Source: Stramonita haemastoma (Eukaryota > Mollusca > Gastropoda > Neogastropoda > Muricidae). Taken from it: a stretch of DNA of 19,599 nucleotides. Position 1 is the stretch's first letter. The number at the start of each line of letters is the position of its first letter. The notes under the pieces were generated by a model, which was not told the DNA's origin, ran no database searches, and was given only the letters and a program-made list of their open reading frames with translations. Below, piece after piece: positions 1 to 9,004 of the stretch. The DNA lies in contig CM060320.1 of the NCBI GenBank assembly GCA_030674155.1, positions 30,992,003 through 31,011,601 on the forward strand, read 5' to 3'. A program made the translations under genes and the position numbers.

Positions 1-104
1 CTAACATTTTAGTAGAAGTATGGATCTATTAGAAGAGACAGACTTAACTTTCATTGAAAATTAGTGTCGGAATTTGCAAAGATGCATTGTGTGAACAACT
101 TAGT

Positions 105-212
<108 letters not shown>

Positions 213-390
213 GTGTCTTTTTTCGGTTTGATTGATTTTTTTGTTGTTGTTGTTGTTTGTTGTTTGTTTGTGTAGTTTTTTTCTAAGATTGTTATCCCTG
301 ATAAGAGCGGGGACTAGACATAATAGCAAAACATTGGTGCTTATTCATTATCTTCGAAATAAAAGAATTTGATTTCATTTGATATACTCA

Positions 391-391
391 C

Positions 392-478
<87 letters not shown>

Positions 479-545
479 TTTCTCTTCTCTTCTTTTCTCT
501 TCTCCTCTCTTCTCTTCTCTTCTCTTCTCTTCTCTTTTCTTCGCC
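391..545. repeat. (CT)n passing into TCTTT/TCTTC pyrimidine repeat
   Basis: Dinucleotide CT from about 391 to 474, then a degenerate 5-10 bp pyrimidine repeat of the TCTTTTCTCT/TCTTC type to about 545. The whole stretch is almost purine-free on the + strand. The change from a 2-bp to a longer unit suggests slippage followed by point mutation and secondary expansion. Confidence 0.95.
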
Positions 546-880
546 TTCCCAATTCCTTTCCTCCCTCCCACTTCATTTTCTTCTGCTGCTGCTGCTACTG
601 GCAACACCAAAGTTTGGGGGTAATGATGGGCCGTCAAATGTCAACGCCATGTGCACTTTAGGCAAAGGGCTGTGGTGAAAGCTGTCTTCTTTCCATCCTA
701 CTTCCTCTTCACTCATTGATTGATGGCTGAGGTGATCCTCTTCTTTCTGCTTGTCAGTCAGTTCCCACTCTTGACATGATCTGATGAAATGTCACTGTCA
801 GATAAGACTCGACTTGGTGTGAAGATATTGTGTGTGTGCCAGATATTCTATAGTCTTATCTTCTCGTTTTATAGATCATT
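546..880. other. unique sequence with a short (CTG)4
   Basis: Mostly single-copy, T-rich sequence. A short TGC/CTG run lies at about 582-597. A TGATTGATTGATGG stretch at about 713-726 is a minor TGAT repeat. I see no credible exon, promoter or RNA gene. Confidence 0.6.
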
Positions 881-1175
881 CAGAAATTTTTGTTGGTGTT
901 GCAGTTTACTGCTGCTGATGTTGCTGCTGTTTGCTGTTGTTGTTGCTTTTATTTTTGTTTTCCTTTCTAGTATATGTTTTATTTCTGATTTTGTGGAATT
1001 ATTACTTTTTGCTTCCGTTATTGTCGTTCTTTTTGAAGGGTGCTTTAGTATTCGTTGTTGCAGATTTTGGGGTTTGGTGGTGGGATGGGGTTATTTAAAC
1101 ATTGAAAAACAACGACAAGCCTTTAGGGTTTTTGTTGTTGTTGTTGTTGGTTTTTGTTGTTCTTGTTGTTACAGT
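880..1175. repeat. imperfect TTG/CTG trinucleotide-rich region
   Basis: Interrupted runs of TTG, CTG and GTT at about 889-955 and 1129-1171 within T-rich sequence. The 132-codon frame at 789-1187 is rich in Phe, Val, Leu and Cys because of this composition. It has no recognisable domain and is not called as a gene. The remainder up to 1437 shows nothing distinctive. Confidence 0.7.
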
Positions 1176-1437
1176 TTTACAGAATGAATCTGTAAAGCTA
1201 AAATATATTCTAATTAATGGGAAAGTCTTTTACTAAATAGTGTTTAAAGTATTCATTTCAATGTTAACTTTTTTGGAAATCTCGGTAGAGATTTCAGGAT
1301 AGAATGCAACCAAAACGGCAGGTCCCAATCATTTTTTCAGTGTAAGGTTTTGGACGTGTGTGCCAAGAGATATGCTAATCAGTTATGCTGGTCAACAGAT
1401 TGTTTCTGGGATTTGGAGTGACTATCTATACAACCAC

Positions 1438-1720
1438 GGGACGGGATAGCTCAGTGGTCAGAGCACTCGCTTTCCCCAAGCTAAGATTAAGCAGAATCGA
1501 ACGTGGTTACCAATTTGATGGGTTGAAATCCAAAACCAATGTCCCATTCCCAAACGTTTACCTTTGCATGGCAGTTAAACCACTGCGACGTCCAGGAACA
1601 AGTCATGAAAGCCATGTGACAAGAATAATCGAGGATGGTTTCCTGGTCTCGCAGTCCATCAGCATCAGTCAGACGTGTGCCTCCTGCCACGAGCCTACTC
1701 CCTGTCTATAAATCTGTCAG
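1438..1720 (+). mobile_element. SINE-like element with tRNA-like and 5S-like head, copy 1
   Basis: The 5' head (1438-1475) reads like the 5' half of a tRNA: GGGATAGCTCAGTGG is a good pol III box A and D-arm, followed by GTCAGAGCACTCGC. From about 1478 it resembles the internal control region of 5S rRNA, with AAGCTAAG...AAGCAG and then a TGGTTA...TTTGATGG box C-like block at 1503-1523. It shares this head with the copy at 2985. The body after about 1530 is not recognisably shared with that copy, so the 3' end is a guess. An alternative is a plain tRNA SINE in which the TCGA at 1497-1500 is a decayed box B. No flanking target-site duplication was confirmed. Confidence 0.7.
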
Positions 1721-2293
1721 CTCACAGGATAACATCAGAAGTGACCACAAGCAGACCACGATGATATCAAATGAACGATTATGGGGCCGTTTGGAATAAA
1801 CGTATCTCTCAGCTTTCTACCGTTCAGTATGTTGTTAGATGGGTCTTAAGTGAGACCGAAGAGGCCTTTTAAATGCCACACTTCGATTTTGCTCTCCTTT
1901 TGATTACACTCTTATCTAATTAGATCTGCTCCATCTCCTTGCCCTGAGTAGTCTCTGTATTCATGAGGTGGCAGTGTTTCATGGCTGATTATATTACCAA
2001 AGTGCTCAGTAAAAGTTCTCTGGTAACTGCTCCCAGCCGTGCCTTTCTAGACAGACTGATAGTGGCCAAGATTGGAAGTGATTAAGCAGCAACAGCGTCA
2101 AAAGAAAGTCAATAAAACTAAGGGGAAAGGAATGGGGGTGAAAAGGCTGAATATAATTATCATCTCTGGCACCACACAGTCTCAATAAATTGTAAGCAAA
2201 GCATAAAATCACCGGTACACAAGCAAGAAAATATAATCAGTATAAACAAGTTAATTTAACAGATCAAAATTCTACCAACAGAATTACACCAGT

Positions 2294-2295
<2 letters not shown>
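1721..2295. other. unique sequence, possible conserved non-coding DNA
   Basis: Non-repetitive, moderately GC-balanced sequence. It contains a 12-bp perfect palindrome ATCTAATTAGAT (1914-1925), a homeodomain-type double site. It also has several AT-rich core motifs around 2080-2200, such as TGATTAAGCAG and TATAATTATCATC. The composition resembles non-coding regulatory DNA, but there is no direct proof. The small minus-strand frame at 2006-2212 lacks any recognisable domain. Confidence 0.3.

Positions 2296-2387
<92 letters not shown>
2296..2387. repeat. (AT)46 microsatellite
   Basis: 92 bp of uninterrupted AT dinucleotide. Fully self-complementary, so it can extrude as a cruciform. Perfect purity suggests recent expansion. 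Any frame across it is Tyr-Ile only. Confidence 0.98.
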
Positions 2388-2390
<3 letters not shown>

Positions 2391-2984
2391 GTTCTTACAA
2401 AGTTCTGGTTGTACGTATGTCAGATCTACTCTTTGATTAAAGTAAAAGAATGGGGAAGACAACAATACTAAAAGTCTTGGAAAATTTTGCTTCTGAAAGC
2501 TTTTGCAAGCTGTTGTGTTTGTGTGTCTGCATAGCTACAAAAATAAGACATTTTAGTTAATTGAGAGAAAAGAAAAAAACAACAATATCTCTTTTTCGGA
2601 GTGCTGTGGTCTGCATGGGAGCTCACGAACAAAGAACGTGTGACAATAGAATAATAATTCACGCTAGAGTAACAACTCCATTTCAATTCCCGCAAGGCTT
2701 CTGATGTCAGCCAGTGACAAATCTGTGAAGCTAAGTGGCAATAATGCCGCAGGGTGTTAATGACCTGTCAACAAAGCAGCATTGCTCTGACAGCCCTGCC
2801 CGCCCTTCCCTCTGCTCTCCATCATTGTCACTGCCCCTATAATGGCTATATTGCAGGTTTAAGTGGCTTACCTGAGCCCTTGGGACTGTTTTCTAATAGA
2901 TAATCCAGATCTTTATCATAAGGGATATAGGAATATGTAGCACAATGGATGTAAGTTATAGGATCCATTTGTTTTGGACGAGTT
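2388..2984. other. unique sequence including island 2690-2880
   Basis: No gene recognised. The part at about 2700-2860 is GC-balanced and non-repetitive. It contains closely packed candidate factor motifs: TTAATGACCTGTCAACAAAG holds a TALE-type TGACCTGTCA, a forkhead-like GTCAACA and a SOX/TCF-like AACAAAG. Such clustering is typical of enhancers but can also arise by chance. Confidence 0.3.
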
Positions 2985-3230
2985 GGGACAGGATAGCTCA
3001 GTGGCCAGAACACTCGCTTTCCCCAAGCTGAGGTTAAGCAGCATCGATCGTGGTTACCAAGTGGATGGCTGACCGTTTTGAGCGCCTTGGCGTCAGTACA
3101 GTTCTCCAATTCACACAGCTGTTAATGGGTACCTGCCCTCTTTAGAGTCAGGGAAGGTAAAACAACAAAGGAAAGGAGATGAGCACCACCCTCGATATGC
3201 TGGCCCCTGGAAAAGCTGAGGCCCCTAACC
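2985..3230 (+). mobile_element. SINE-like element with tRNA-like and 5S-like head, copy 2
   Basis: The head GGGACAGGATAGCTCAGTGG (2985-3004) matches copy 1 at 1438 with few changes. The 5S-like part is better preserved here: AAGCT at 3025, AAGCAG at 3036-3041 and TGGTTA...GTGGATGGCTGACCG at 3051-3075, in the order and spacing of 5S rRNA box A and box C. Relative to 5S there is a 6-bp insertion inside the box A region. The body contains TTAATGGGTACCTGCC and GGGAAGGTAAAAC before a GAGATGAGCACC segment. The 3' end near 3230 is a short CT-rich run. TCGA at 3043-3046 could also be a decayed tRNA box B. Confidence 0.75.
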
Positions 3231-3592
3231 CCTCTCTCTCCCCAACGACCATAATTATAGGTTATCAGAACACCTTTACTGTTACCTTACAAAATATAAT
3301 CATATGAAGTTTATGTAGTAGTTGCGAAACACACATTGCTATTACTGCTTGATCAGTGCGTTTAAGAGTAGCCAAGATAGCAAATGCGGACACTTTATAT
3401 CAACCTGAGGTAAACTTTCATCGTGTACCATAACTGTTTCAAAGGAGTGAGTGTGGACTGTAAATAACTAGATTCTACCCAGAGGATGATATTGTTAAAG
3501 TATCAATCCATTTTTCCATGCTCTCTGATTATTCCGGGTGGATGATGTAGGTATTTATTTAGGCTTTTTTAAATATATTACAATGTTATACG
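3231..3592. other. unique AT-rich sequence
   Basis: No repeat, RNA gene or convincing frame seen. It is low-complexity only in short T runs near the end. Nothing further can be supported. Confidence 0.5.
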
Positions 3593-3745
3593 TACTCGTG
3601 TGTTTTTTTTGTTTTTTTTACATAAAGACTCTGTGTATATGCAGTTTTTTGTTTTTTTTTCACCTATTCCCACTGGCATACAATGGCATACAGTGGCCTA
3701 CTTTCCCGAAAGGTGGAACGTTTTTAATGTGTGCCCAAGTAAAAC
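3593..3745 (+). repeat. dispersed repeat family X, copy 1
   Basis: Unrecognised element that recurs at 15832-15980 and, as a shorter copy, at 17741-17840. Shared landmarks in order are ACTCGTGTG, a T-rich stretch, TACAT, CTGTGTATATGCAG, a T run, CCCACTGGCATAC, a CCGAAAGG-GGA(A/G)C block, and TTTTTAA-ATGTGTGC-CAAG. This copy has longer T runs and an extra GGCATACA duplication (about 3675-3695) but no adjacent microsatellite. The boundaries are those of visible similarity. Confidence 0.6.
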
Positions 3746-4079
3746 ACATCATAATACAGGACTGCATCTTTGAGGTCAAAATTGATATTAAACCTTTATC
3801 AAGCTGTAACTACTTATTTTAACAAGGATTTTTTTTCGTATCACCATACTGTAAAATCAGCCATGTCCAGTTTCATCCTTCCATCATCAGATTAATTTGA
3901 AATAAACAATCTATCAAAGCATTACCATTTTTCTGTAAAGACACAATTTCCCAAGAAGTTGACACAAACAATTTCTGTTCATGACTTTAAGGTTATACTC
4001 ACCAAGAAATACACGGTGATACCTTAGCAAAAGAGGCAAAGACAACAACTGACTACTTCATGAATGGAAAAGAAAAGAC
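3746..4079. other. unique AT-rich sequence
   Basis: Single-copy sequence with poly-T near 3829. No credible coding, RNA or repeat feature was found. Confidence 0.5.
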
Positions 4080-4170
4080 GCGCGGGGGAGAAAGGGAGAT
4101 TTTAAAAATTGCACAGCACAGACGAGACAGAATGAATCGGCAACAGTCACGTGTGTTGTGTGGCGGCATA

Positions 4171-4240
4171 GGGCAGGGCTAGGCTAGATTGGGCAGGGCA
4201 GGGCAGGGCAGGGCAGGGCTGGGCAGGGCTGGGTTGGGTT
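4171..4240 (+). repeat. GGGCA/GGGCT 5-bp minisatellite, G-quadruplex motif
   Basis: Tandem GGGCA units from 4191 (4191, 4196, 4201, 4206, 4211), then GGGCT, GGGCA, GGGCT, GGGTT and GGGTTAGG, preceded by degenerate AGGGCAGGGCTAGGCTAG. Runs of three G separated by two bases satisfy the usual G-quadruplex rule many times over on the + strand. Confidence 0.9.
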
Positions 4241-4376
4241 AGGAGGCTGTGAGTGACTCACTGACCGAGCTGCTAGTCAGTCCATTGCAGGACTCCATTA
4301 GAGAGACATCAAGACTCTGGCACCAGGCTGTCTGACGGTTTGTCAAGTACAGGCTGCCGTTTAGCGCGCGCTCCAT
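4239..4376 (-). CDS. candidate short ORF or first exon, unrecognised (weak)
   Basis: On the minus strand an ATG at 4376 opens 45 codons ending in TAA at 4239. Its composition is protein-like: it starts MERALNGSLYL and then runs through TNRQTAWCQSLDVS. The ATG has a purine at -3 and G at +4. A good splice-donor match, TCA|GTGAGT, lies near the 3' end (about 4254-4262), so this could instead be a short coding exon. The frame upstream is a (CA)n translation with no support. I recognise no family, and chance is the most likely explanation. It lies inside the GC-rich island, which by itself raises open-frame length. Confidence 0.12.
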   Translation of the reverse strand: MERALNGSLYLTNRQTAWCQSLDVSLMESCNGLTSSSVSESLTAS

Positions 4377-4440
4377 CACTTCTTTGTGCGTGATGCCTGT
4401 GCACGTGCATGTGCACACGTGTGTGGGTGTGTGTATGGGT

Positions 4441-4503
4441 GTGAGAGGGGTGGGGGTTGGGGTTGAAGAGGGGGGGGGTGGAGGCGGGTATGAGTGTGGG
4501 GGG

Positions 4504-4574
<71 letters not shown>

Positions 4575-4628
4575 TGTGTGTGTGTTTGTGTGTAATGGAG
4601 AGGGGTGTCGGGTTGTGGTGGTGATTTT

Positions 4629-4712
<84 letters not shown>

Positions 4713-4840
4713 TGAGTGTGAGTGTGTGTGATGGGGAAGTGGTGTTGGGTGGTTGTGGTGATTTTGGTGTATGTGTGTGTGCGTGTGTGTATTTGTGTGT
4801 GTCTTCAATTTAACGTCTGTTCACACTCGGTGATATTAGA

Positions 4841-4929
<89 letters not shown>

Positions 4930-5205
4930 GTGTGTATGTGTGTGTGTGTCTGTGTGTCTGTGTGTCTGTCTCTGTGTCTGTTTCTGTCTGTTTCTGTCTG
5001 TCTCTGTCTGTGTATTGTGTTGTGTTAACGTGTGTATGTGTGTGTGTCTGTTTCTGTTTCTGTCTGTCTTTGTTTCTGTCTCTGTGTGTCTGTGTGTTTG
5101 TGTATTGTGTTGAAGTGTCTGTGTGATGTGTGTGTGAAAGAGAGAGAGAGTGTGTGTGGGCGTGTGTACATGTGTAAGTGTGTGAGTCACTGTGTTTGTG
5201 TGTCT
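4441..5205. repeat. compound (GT)n / GTCT microsatellite block
   Basis: About 765 bp dominated by GT dinucleotides: long tracts at about 4507-4593, 4630-4730 and 4842-4948, then degenerate GTCT, GTTTCT and GTGTCT units to about 5110, and a short (GA)n and GT tail to 5205. A G-rich GGGGTTGGGGTTGAAGAGG segment sits at about 4450-4475. Cys-Val and Thr-His frames on either strand are repeat translations. (GT)n is the standard Z-DNA-prone sequence. Confidence 0.95.
4595..4770 (+). repeat. 136-bp-spaced duplication of a non-GT flank
   Basis: The segment ATGGAGAGGGGTGTCGGG...TGGTGATTTTGGTG at 4595-4632 recurs in diverged form at 4731-4769 (ATGGGGAAGTGGTG...TGGTGATTTTGGTG). Each copy is followed by GT repeats, so a unit of unique sequence plus (GT)n has been duplicated in tandem. 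Confidence 0.8.
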
Positions 5206-5372
5206 GTAGCTTTGTGAATAATTATGTACTCTCGTATTCGTTTCTGTTGACGCCATTGATTGGTGTACCGTATCTTTCCTAGTGTTTTATCCAGTAACAT
5301 GAAACAGGAAACATGAAAGAAAACCACGAATAGCAAAACTCTTTATATAAAAAAAAGAACCTGCATGCATTT

Positions 5373-5640
5373 ACTGTGCGAGGTTTCTAAATCACAGAGC
5401 CTGTTCCTGATGCTCTTTCAACTGCAGTGATGCTCTGAGTAGATTCCCATTTCCAAGCTCCCTCAGTTGGCTGGCAAGCTACATAGTTAACAGAAATGAA
5501 AGCAAACGCTCTCGGGTGGCAATCTCTGAGCTTTCAATTCGGTTGGTGCAGCAAGCTAATAATTACGTAAATCTTTTAATTAATGAGGCCCCGCGACTCT
5601 TCATTACTGGTTTGGACGCTACCATTAATTGAGAGAGGCT
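5373..5640. promoter_or_regulatory. unique island dense in homeodomain-type sites (candidate enhancer)
   Basis: Non-repetitive sequence between two microsatellite zones. Within about 80 bp (5556-5632) it holds GCTAATAATTA, the perfect bZIP palindrome TTACGTAA (5563-5570), TTTTAATTAATGAG (about 5574-5586), TTCATTACTGG and CCATTAATTGAG. TAAT/ATTA cores are the homeodomain consensus, and TTACGTAA is the PAR-bZIP/E4BP4-type site. The density is well above what the surrounding sequence shows. Function is inferred from motifs only. The short frames at 5563-5795 have no domains. Confidence 0.3.
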
Positions 5641-5910
5641 TAGACTTTTTTTTTGTTTTATTTTATGTTTGTTCACTTTCTGACTGCATGCTTCCAATTT
5701 TCTTTTTGTGCCCACAAGATAGTCAGTTAACGCACGAGCTAGCCATAGACTTGTCATTTTGCTTCGTATTTCATCTGCAGACTTGTAGCATGTAACTGAT
5801 TGAAAGGTAGTTTTATCCCAAAAAAATAGTCCATATCAAATTACGAGATGGGTTTTCGTTATCAACACTATGTGATGATCTTTCTCCATTATGATGGCAG
5901 AAAGTCAGTT
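5641..5910. other. unique AT-rich sequence
   Basis: No gene, RNA or repeat family recognised. Confidence 0.5.
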
Positions 5911-5912
5911 AT

Positions 5913-5913
5913 G

Positions 5914-6012
<99 letters not shown>
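5913..6012. repeat. (AT)n microsatellite with ATAAT interruptions
   Basis: About 100 bp of AT dinucleotide with periodic AATA phase shifts near 5921, 5958 and 5990. Self-complementary and cruciform-prone. Frames are Tyr-Ile translations. Confidence 0.97.
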
Positions 6013-6196
6013 CATAGCATCTTCTCATCTTCTTTACATGCATTACAATCTGGTTCTGAAATCAGGGATGAGGGGAGCACTTACTTTATGCACTTCACAC
6101 TGATAGTTGTATAATCTTTTCTGAAGAGTCACTTTATGTGATCAAAGGGTGGAGGGAAAGGTTGATGAAACTGATACTATAATTGTTTTCTATAAA

Positions 6197-6345
6197 GTTG
6201 ACAACCACACAGTTTTTCCAGTCTATCTTTTTAAAACAAATATTAGGTATATCTTATCTAAAAGTATTTTATGTTGCCAACCACATATTTTCAGTTTATC
6301 TGTAAATTAGTATAAGGAATATCTTCTCTAAAAGTATTTTAAAAC
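6197..6345 (+). repeat. two-copy direct tandem repeat, about 76 bp unit
   Basis: Unit 1 (6197-6272) and unit 2 (6273-6345) share, in order, GTTG(A/C)CAACCACA, TTTTCCAGT/TTTTCAGT, TATCT, A(A)TA(T/A)(T/A)AGG(T/A)ATATCTT, and CTCTAAAAGTATTTTA with small changes. Divergence is moderate, so the duplication is not recent. Function unknown. Confidence 0.8.
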
Positions 6346-6690
6346 GGCATGTTTTCTGTGAACAAATCATATGTCGTACTTCTGAAACCCAACGCCTGTC
6401 TTCACTATAAATATTTCTTTAGAACTCATCCAAAGAAATAAACACACGGATACCATACAGGTCTTTGTAGCTCTAAGACTTAGACTGTCTCACTACAAAC
6501 AGCAAAACAAGAAAAAAAAAGTTTCAGCAGTCCATAGAACCATCCTATTTTGCCATTTTCAGTGACAAAACAAACGGAATATTTAGCATTTTCGTATATA
6601 GTAATCTCCAGTTTCTGTTTGCGGCTACTAAATTTGTTTTAAACCAATAAATAAAGGAATACGATTCATAGATAACGTACCTTCATACCT
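6346..6690. other. unique AT-rich sequence
   Basis: No credible gene or RNA seen; the minus-strand frame that reaches 6628 is only the tail of a microsatellite translation. Confidence 0.5.
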
Positions 6691-6784
6691 AACACACACA
6701 CACACATCTCCTACAAAACAAACACACAAAAATAACACGAAAGCAAACAACAACAAACACAACAAAAACTTTTCCTTTGGGGAT

Positions 6785-6785
6785 T

Positions 6786-6867
<82 letters not shown>

Positions 6868-6947
6868 AGAGAGAGAGAGACAGAGACAGAGACAGAACAG
6901 AGACACAGACAGACAGACAGACAGACAGAGACAGAGACAGAGAGAGA

Positions 6948-7021
<74 letters not shown>

Positions 7022-7142
7022 CACACAGACAGAGACAGAGAGACAGTCAGCAGACAGACAGACAGAAACAGACAGACAGAGACAGACAGACAGACAGAAA
7101 CAGAGAAACAGAAAGACAAACAGACAGACAGACAGACAGAGA
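6785..7142. repeat. compound (GA)n-(GACA)n-(CA)n-(GACA)n microsatellite
   Basis: Ordered blocks: (GA)n about 6785-6889, GACAGA/ACAG units 6890-6947, (CA)n 6949-7016, then ACAG/GACA units to about 7142. The + strand is purine-rich in its first part. Graded junctions (GA to GACA to CA) show one motif arising from another by point change and slippage. All overlapping frames are simple-repeat translations. Confidence 0.96.
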
Positions 7143-7289
7143 AAAAGACAAAATAATAGAAAGAGGAGGGGCAGGGGAAATGCGCAAGACGTAGAAAGAA
7201 ACGAACTCATTATTACACATACATATATAATGTCCTACAAAGCAGGAAGCAAGAGGGACAATGTACGTAGAAAGAGCAGAGCTAATTCT

Positions 7290-7490
7290 GTCCTGGAGTG
7301 CAACTAGGTGATGGTGTGGCGACGCAGGTGTGATCTGCCTGACAGCCTGCTGTTTTTAGCACACGTTGCCCCGGCCACCATGTTTTGTTTTAACGCACAC
7401 ACCGGCGCTGTTACGATCCCATGAGTGATGTCCCCTGTCAGATAGCGCCGCCTGCTGGCAGACAACTCAATCACTGTTCACTGTCATCGG
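7290..7490. promoter_or_regulatory. GC-rich unique island with CTCF-like motif (candidate)
   Basis: About 200 bp of GC-rich single-copy sequence between repeats. It contains GCGCCGCCTGCTGG at 7445-7458, which matches the reverse-orientation CTCF core SYGCCMYCTRSTGG with a single mismatch (G at M). The preceding TA and following CAG also fit. A GGCCACCATG Kozak-perfect start lies at about 7372-7381 but opens only 14 codons. Function is inferred. Confidence 0.3.
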
Positions 7491-7525
7491 GGATAGCTCA
7501 GTTAAATCGGTAAACAGCATCGTTC
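7489..7525 (+). mobile_element. internally deleted SINE head remnant
   Basis: GGGGATAGCTCAG (7489-7501) followed after about 10 bp by GTAAACAGCATCG. These are two landmarks of the heads at 1438 and 2985 (GGATAGCTCAG and TTAAGCAGCATCG), here separated by about 11 rather than about 33 bp. Best explained as a decayed copy with an internal deletion. It is short, so chance cannot be excluded. Confidence 0.4.
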
Positions 7526-7754
7526 CTCTTTTGTCATCCTGCTTCTCTTGGAAACGGTTCACTGTTGCTTTTTTTTTTTGAGGGGAGGGTTCTTTCTCTA
7601 CATCTCTATAAATGTATTCGTTAGGAATGATTTTTTGTTGCGACTGTTAATCAGAGAATTAGTGGTAAAAAAGCACAAATTGATAAAAAGAACCCCAGTA
7701 ATATCAATTAGATTCCATGCTTCCTGCAGCCTGTCTAACAAAGCGAGCGTGATC
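7526..7754. other. unique sequence
   Basis: AT-rich, with a T10 run near 7568. A 166-codon frame starts at 7548 but becomes a Ser/Thr-rich translation of the downstream ATC repeat and has no domain. Confidence 0.5.
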
Positions 7755-7905
7755 ATGCCATTCTACAATGACATCATCAATATGTCGACGTCATCGTTGA
7801 CATCAGCAAGCACCACTCCCACACCCACTGCAATCCTGTTCTCCTCATCGTCGTCATGGTCATCATTATTATCATCTTCACTATCATTATTATCACAGGC
7901 ATTCA
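7755..7905. repeat. imperfect (ATC)n/(TCG)n trinucleotide region
   Basis: Interrupted ATC, TCA and TCG triplets, with CGACGTCATCG and TGACATCATC blocks and TCATCATTATTATCATC. It looks like an old, mutated trinucleotide microsatellite. ACGTCA matches occur by virtue of the repeat. Confidence 0.75.
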
Positions 7906-8645
7906 CACTATGTCAACACTCAGAACATTATCTTCTTCAAAATATATCAGAACGTCTTTATCTTCGTCGTTGTCTTTGTTTCTTTTTTTCATATTATCAT
8001 CACGAAAATATGTTCTTCGGCATAGATACTGCATTGCCGTACACATGAATCGTGCAAAAAAGAAAACAGAAAGAAAACGACAACAAAGAAGAAGAAATAA
8101 GTGAAGAAGAACAAATAAGTATAACACAAAAATAGGACAGAAAACTTACAAATTATTACCTTTGAGAATTGGTTTGAAAAAGGAATATGTGTGGGTGGTT
8201 TTCGGGTCATTACTTAAAGACCATGTTGCTTTAAAGGTTGTGAATTACAAGAAACTTTATTATCTATACAAATGATCGCTGCAGAACTTCGTAATTTGAA
8301 TAAATCGATAAAGAATAGGCTGATGGTAAGAAAATCAACGGCATGGGGAAAGAGAGAGAGAGAACTGAACATTAAACACTGAATGATTTATTGTACTTTG
8401 GCCTTTGGTCACAATATAATTCAAAGGGAAGAAGGAAAAAAGGATGAAAGTAAAACATAACTTCACGTATTCTTCGGTGATACGTTGCCATAATGATACA
8501 CCTTGACATGTACCTAAACTGTGCTCCTGAAAATGCATATTTCAAAATCCCAAATAAAGCGCTTACTTAAACCAATAATACAAACAGATCTTAGCTCAAA
8601 GTTACAGAACAAAATATTGCGCAAAACAAAACTGGAACCATACTT
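7906..8645. other. unique AT-rich sequence
   Basis: 740 bp without a recognised gene. A-rich from 8050 to 8130 and a short (GA)6 at about 8350-8363. The frames here are short and show no domains. Confidence 0.5.
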
Positions 8646-8649
8646 GATA

Positions 8650-8873
8650 CTAGAGAGAGAGAGAGAACAGAGACAGAGAGACAGAGAGAGAGACAGAGAG
8701 ATGCGGGGGAAGGGGGAAAGACGGGTGTAGAGAGAGGGTAGAGAGAGAAAGAGAGAGAGGGAGAGAGAGGAGGGAGATTGACAGAAACAGAGAGAGAGAG
8801 ACGGGGGAAAGAGAGACGGGGAGAAAGAAAAAGAAATGGTGAGAGAGGGGGAGAGAGAGAGAGGCGGGTGTCG

Positions 8874-8917
<44 letters not shown>

Positions 8918-8918
8918 A

Positions 8919-9004
<86 letters not shown>

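Larger units (their letters stand above)
4080..4440. promoter_or_regulatory. GC-rich island with G-quadruplex and E-boxes (candidate)
   Basis: GC content rises clearly above the flanks, starting with GCGCGGGGGAG at 4081 and including GCGCGCG near 4364. Three CACGTG E-boxes occur at 4148-4153, 4402-4407 and 4416-4421; CACGTG is the bHLH-family consensus. A run of ten GGG triplets at 4191-4238 lies between them. Together this resembles a promoter-proximal or regulatory segment, but no TATA box, initiator or linked gene can be identified, so it is inference. Confidence 0.25.

Noticed and set aside
1487..1690. Minus-strand 67-codon frame as a protein fragment
   Set aside because: It lies within the SINE-like insertion on the antisense strand and has no recognisable family.
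6689..7210. Long open frames (up to 176 codons) on both strands across GA/GACA/CA repeats
   Set aside because: They are pure translations of simple repeats (Leu/Ser/Cys/Val or Arg/Glu/Thr/His), occur in several frames at once, and have no domain. The same applies to the frames at 4239-5256, 8514-9168, 9366-10150, 11530-11905, 15832-16270 and 17527-18087.
7367..7420. Kozak-perfect ATG (GGCCACCATG) as a gene start
   Set aside because: Only 14 codons before TGA, and no donor site clearly inside. A single good context is expected by chance.
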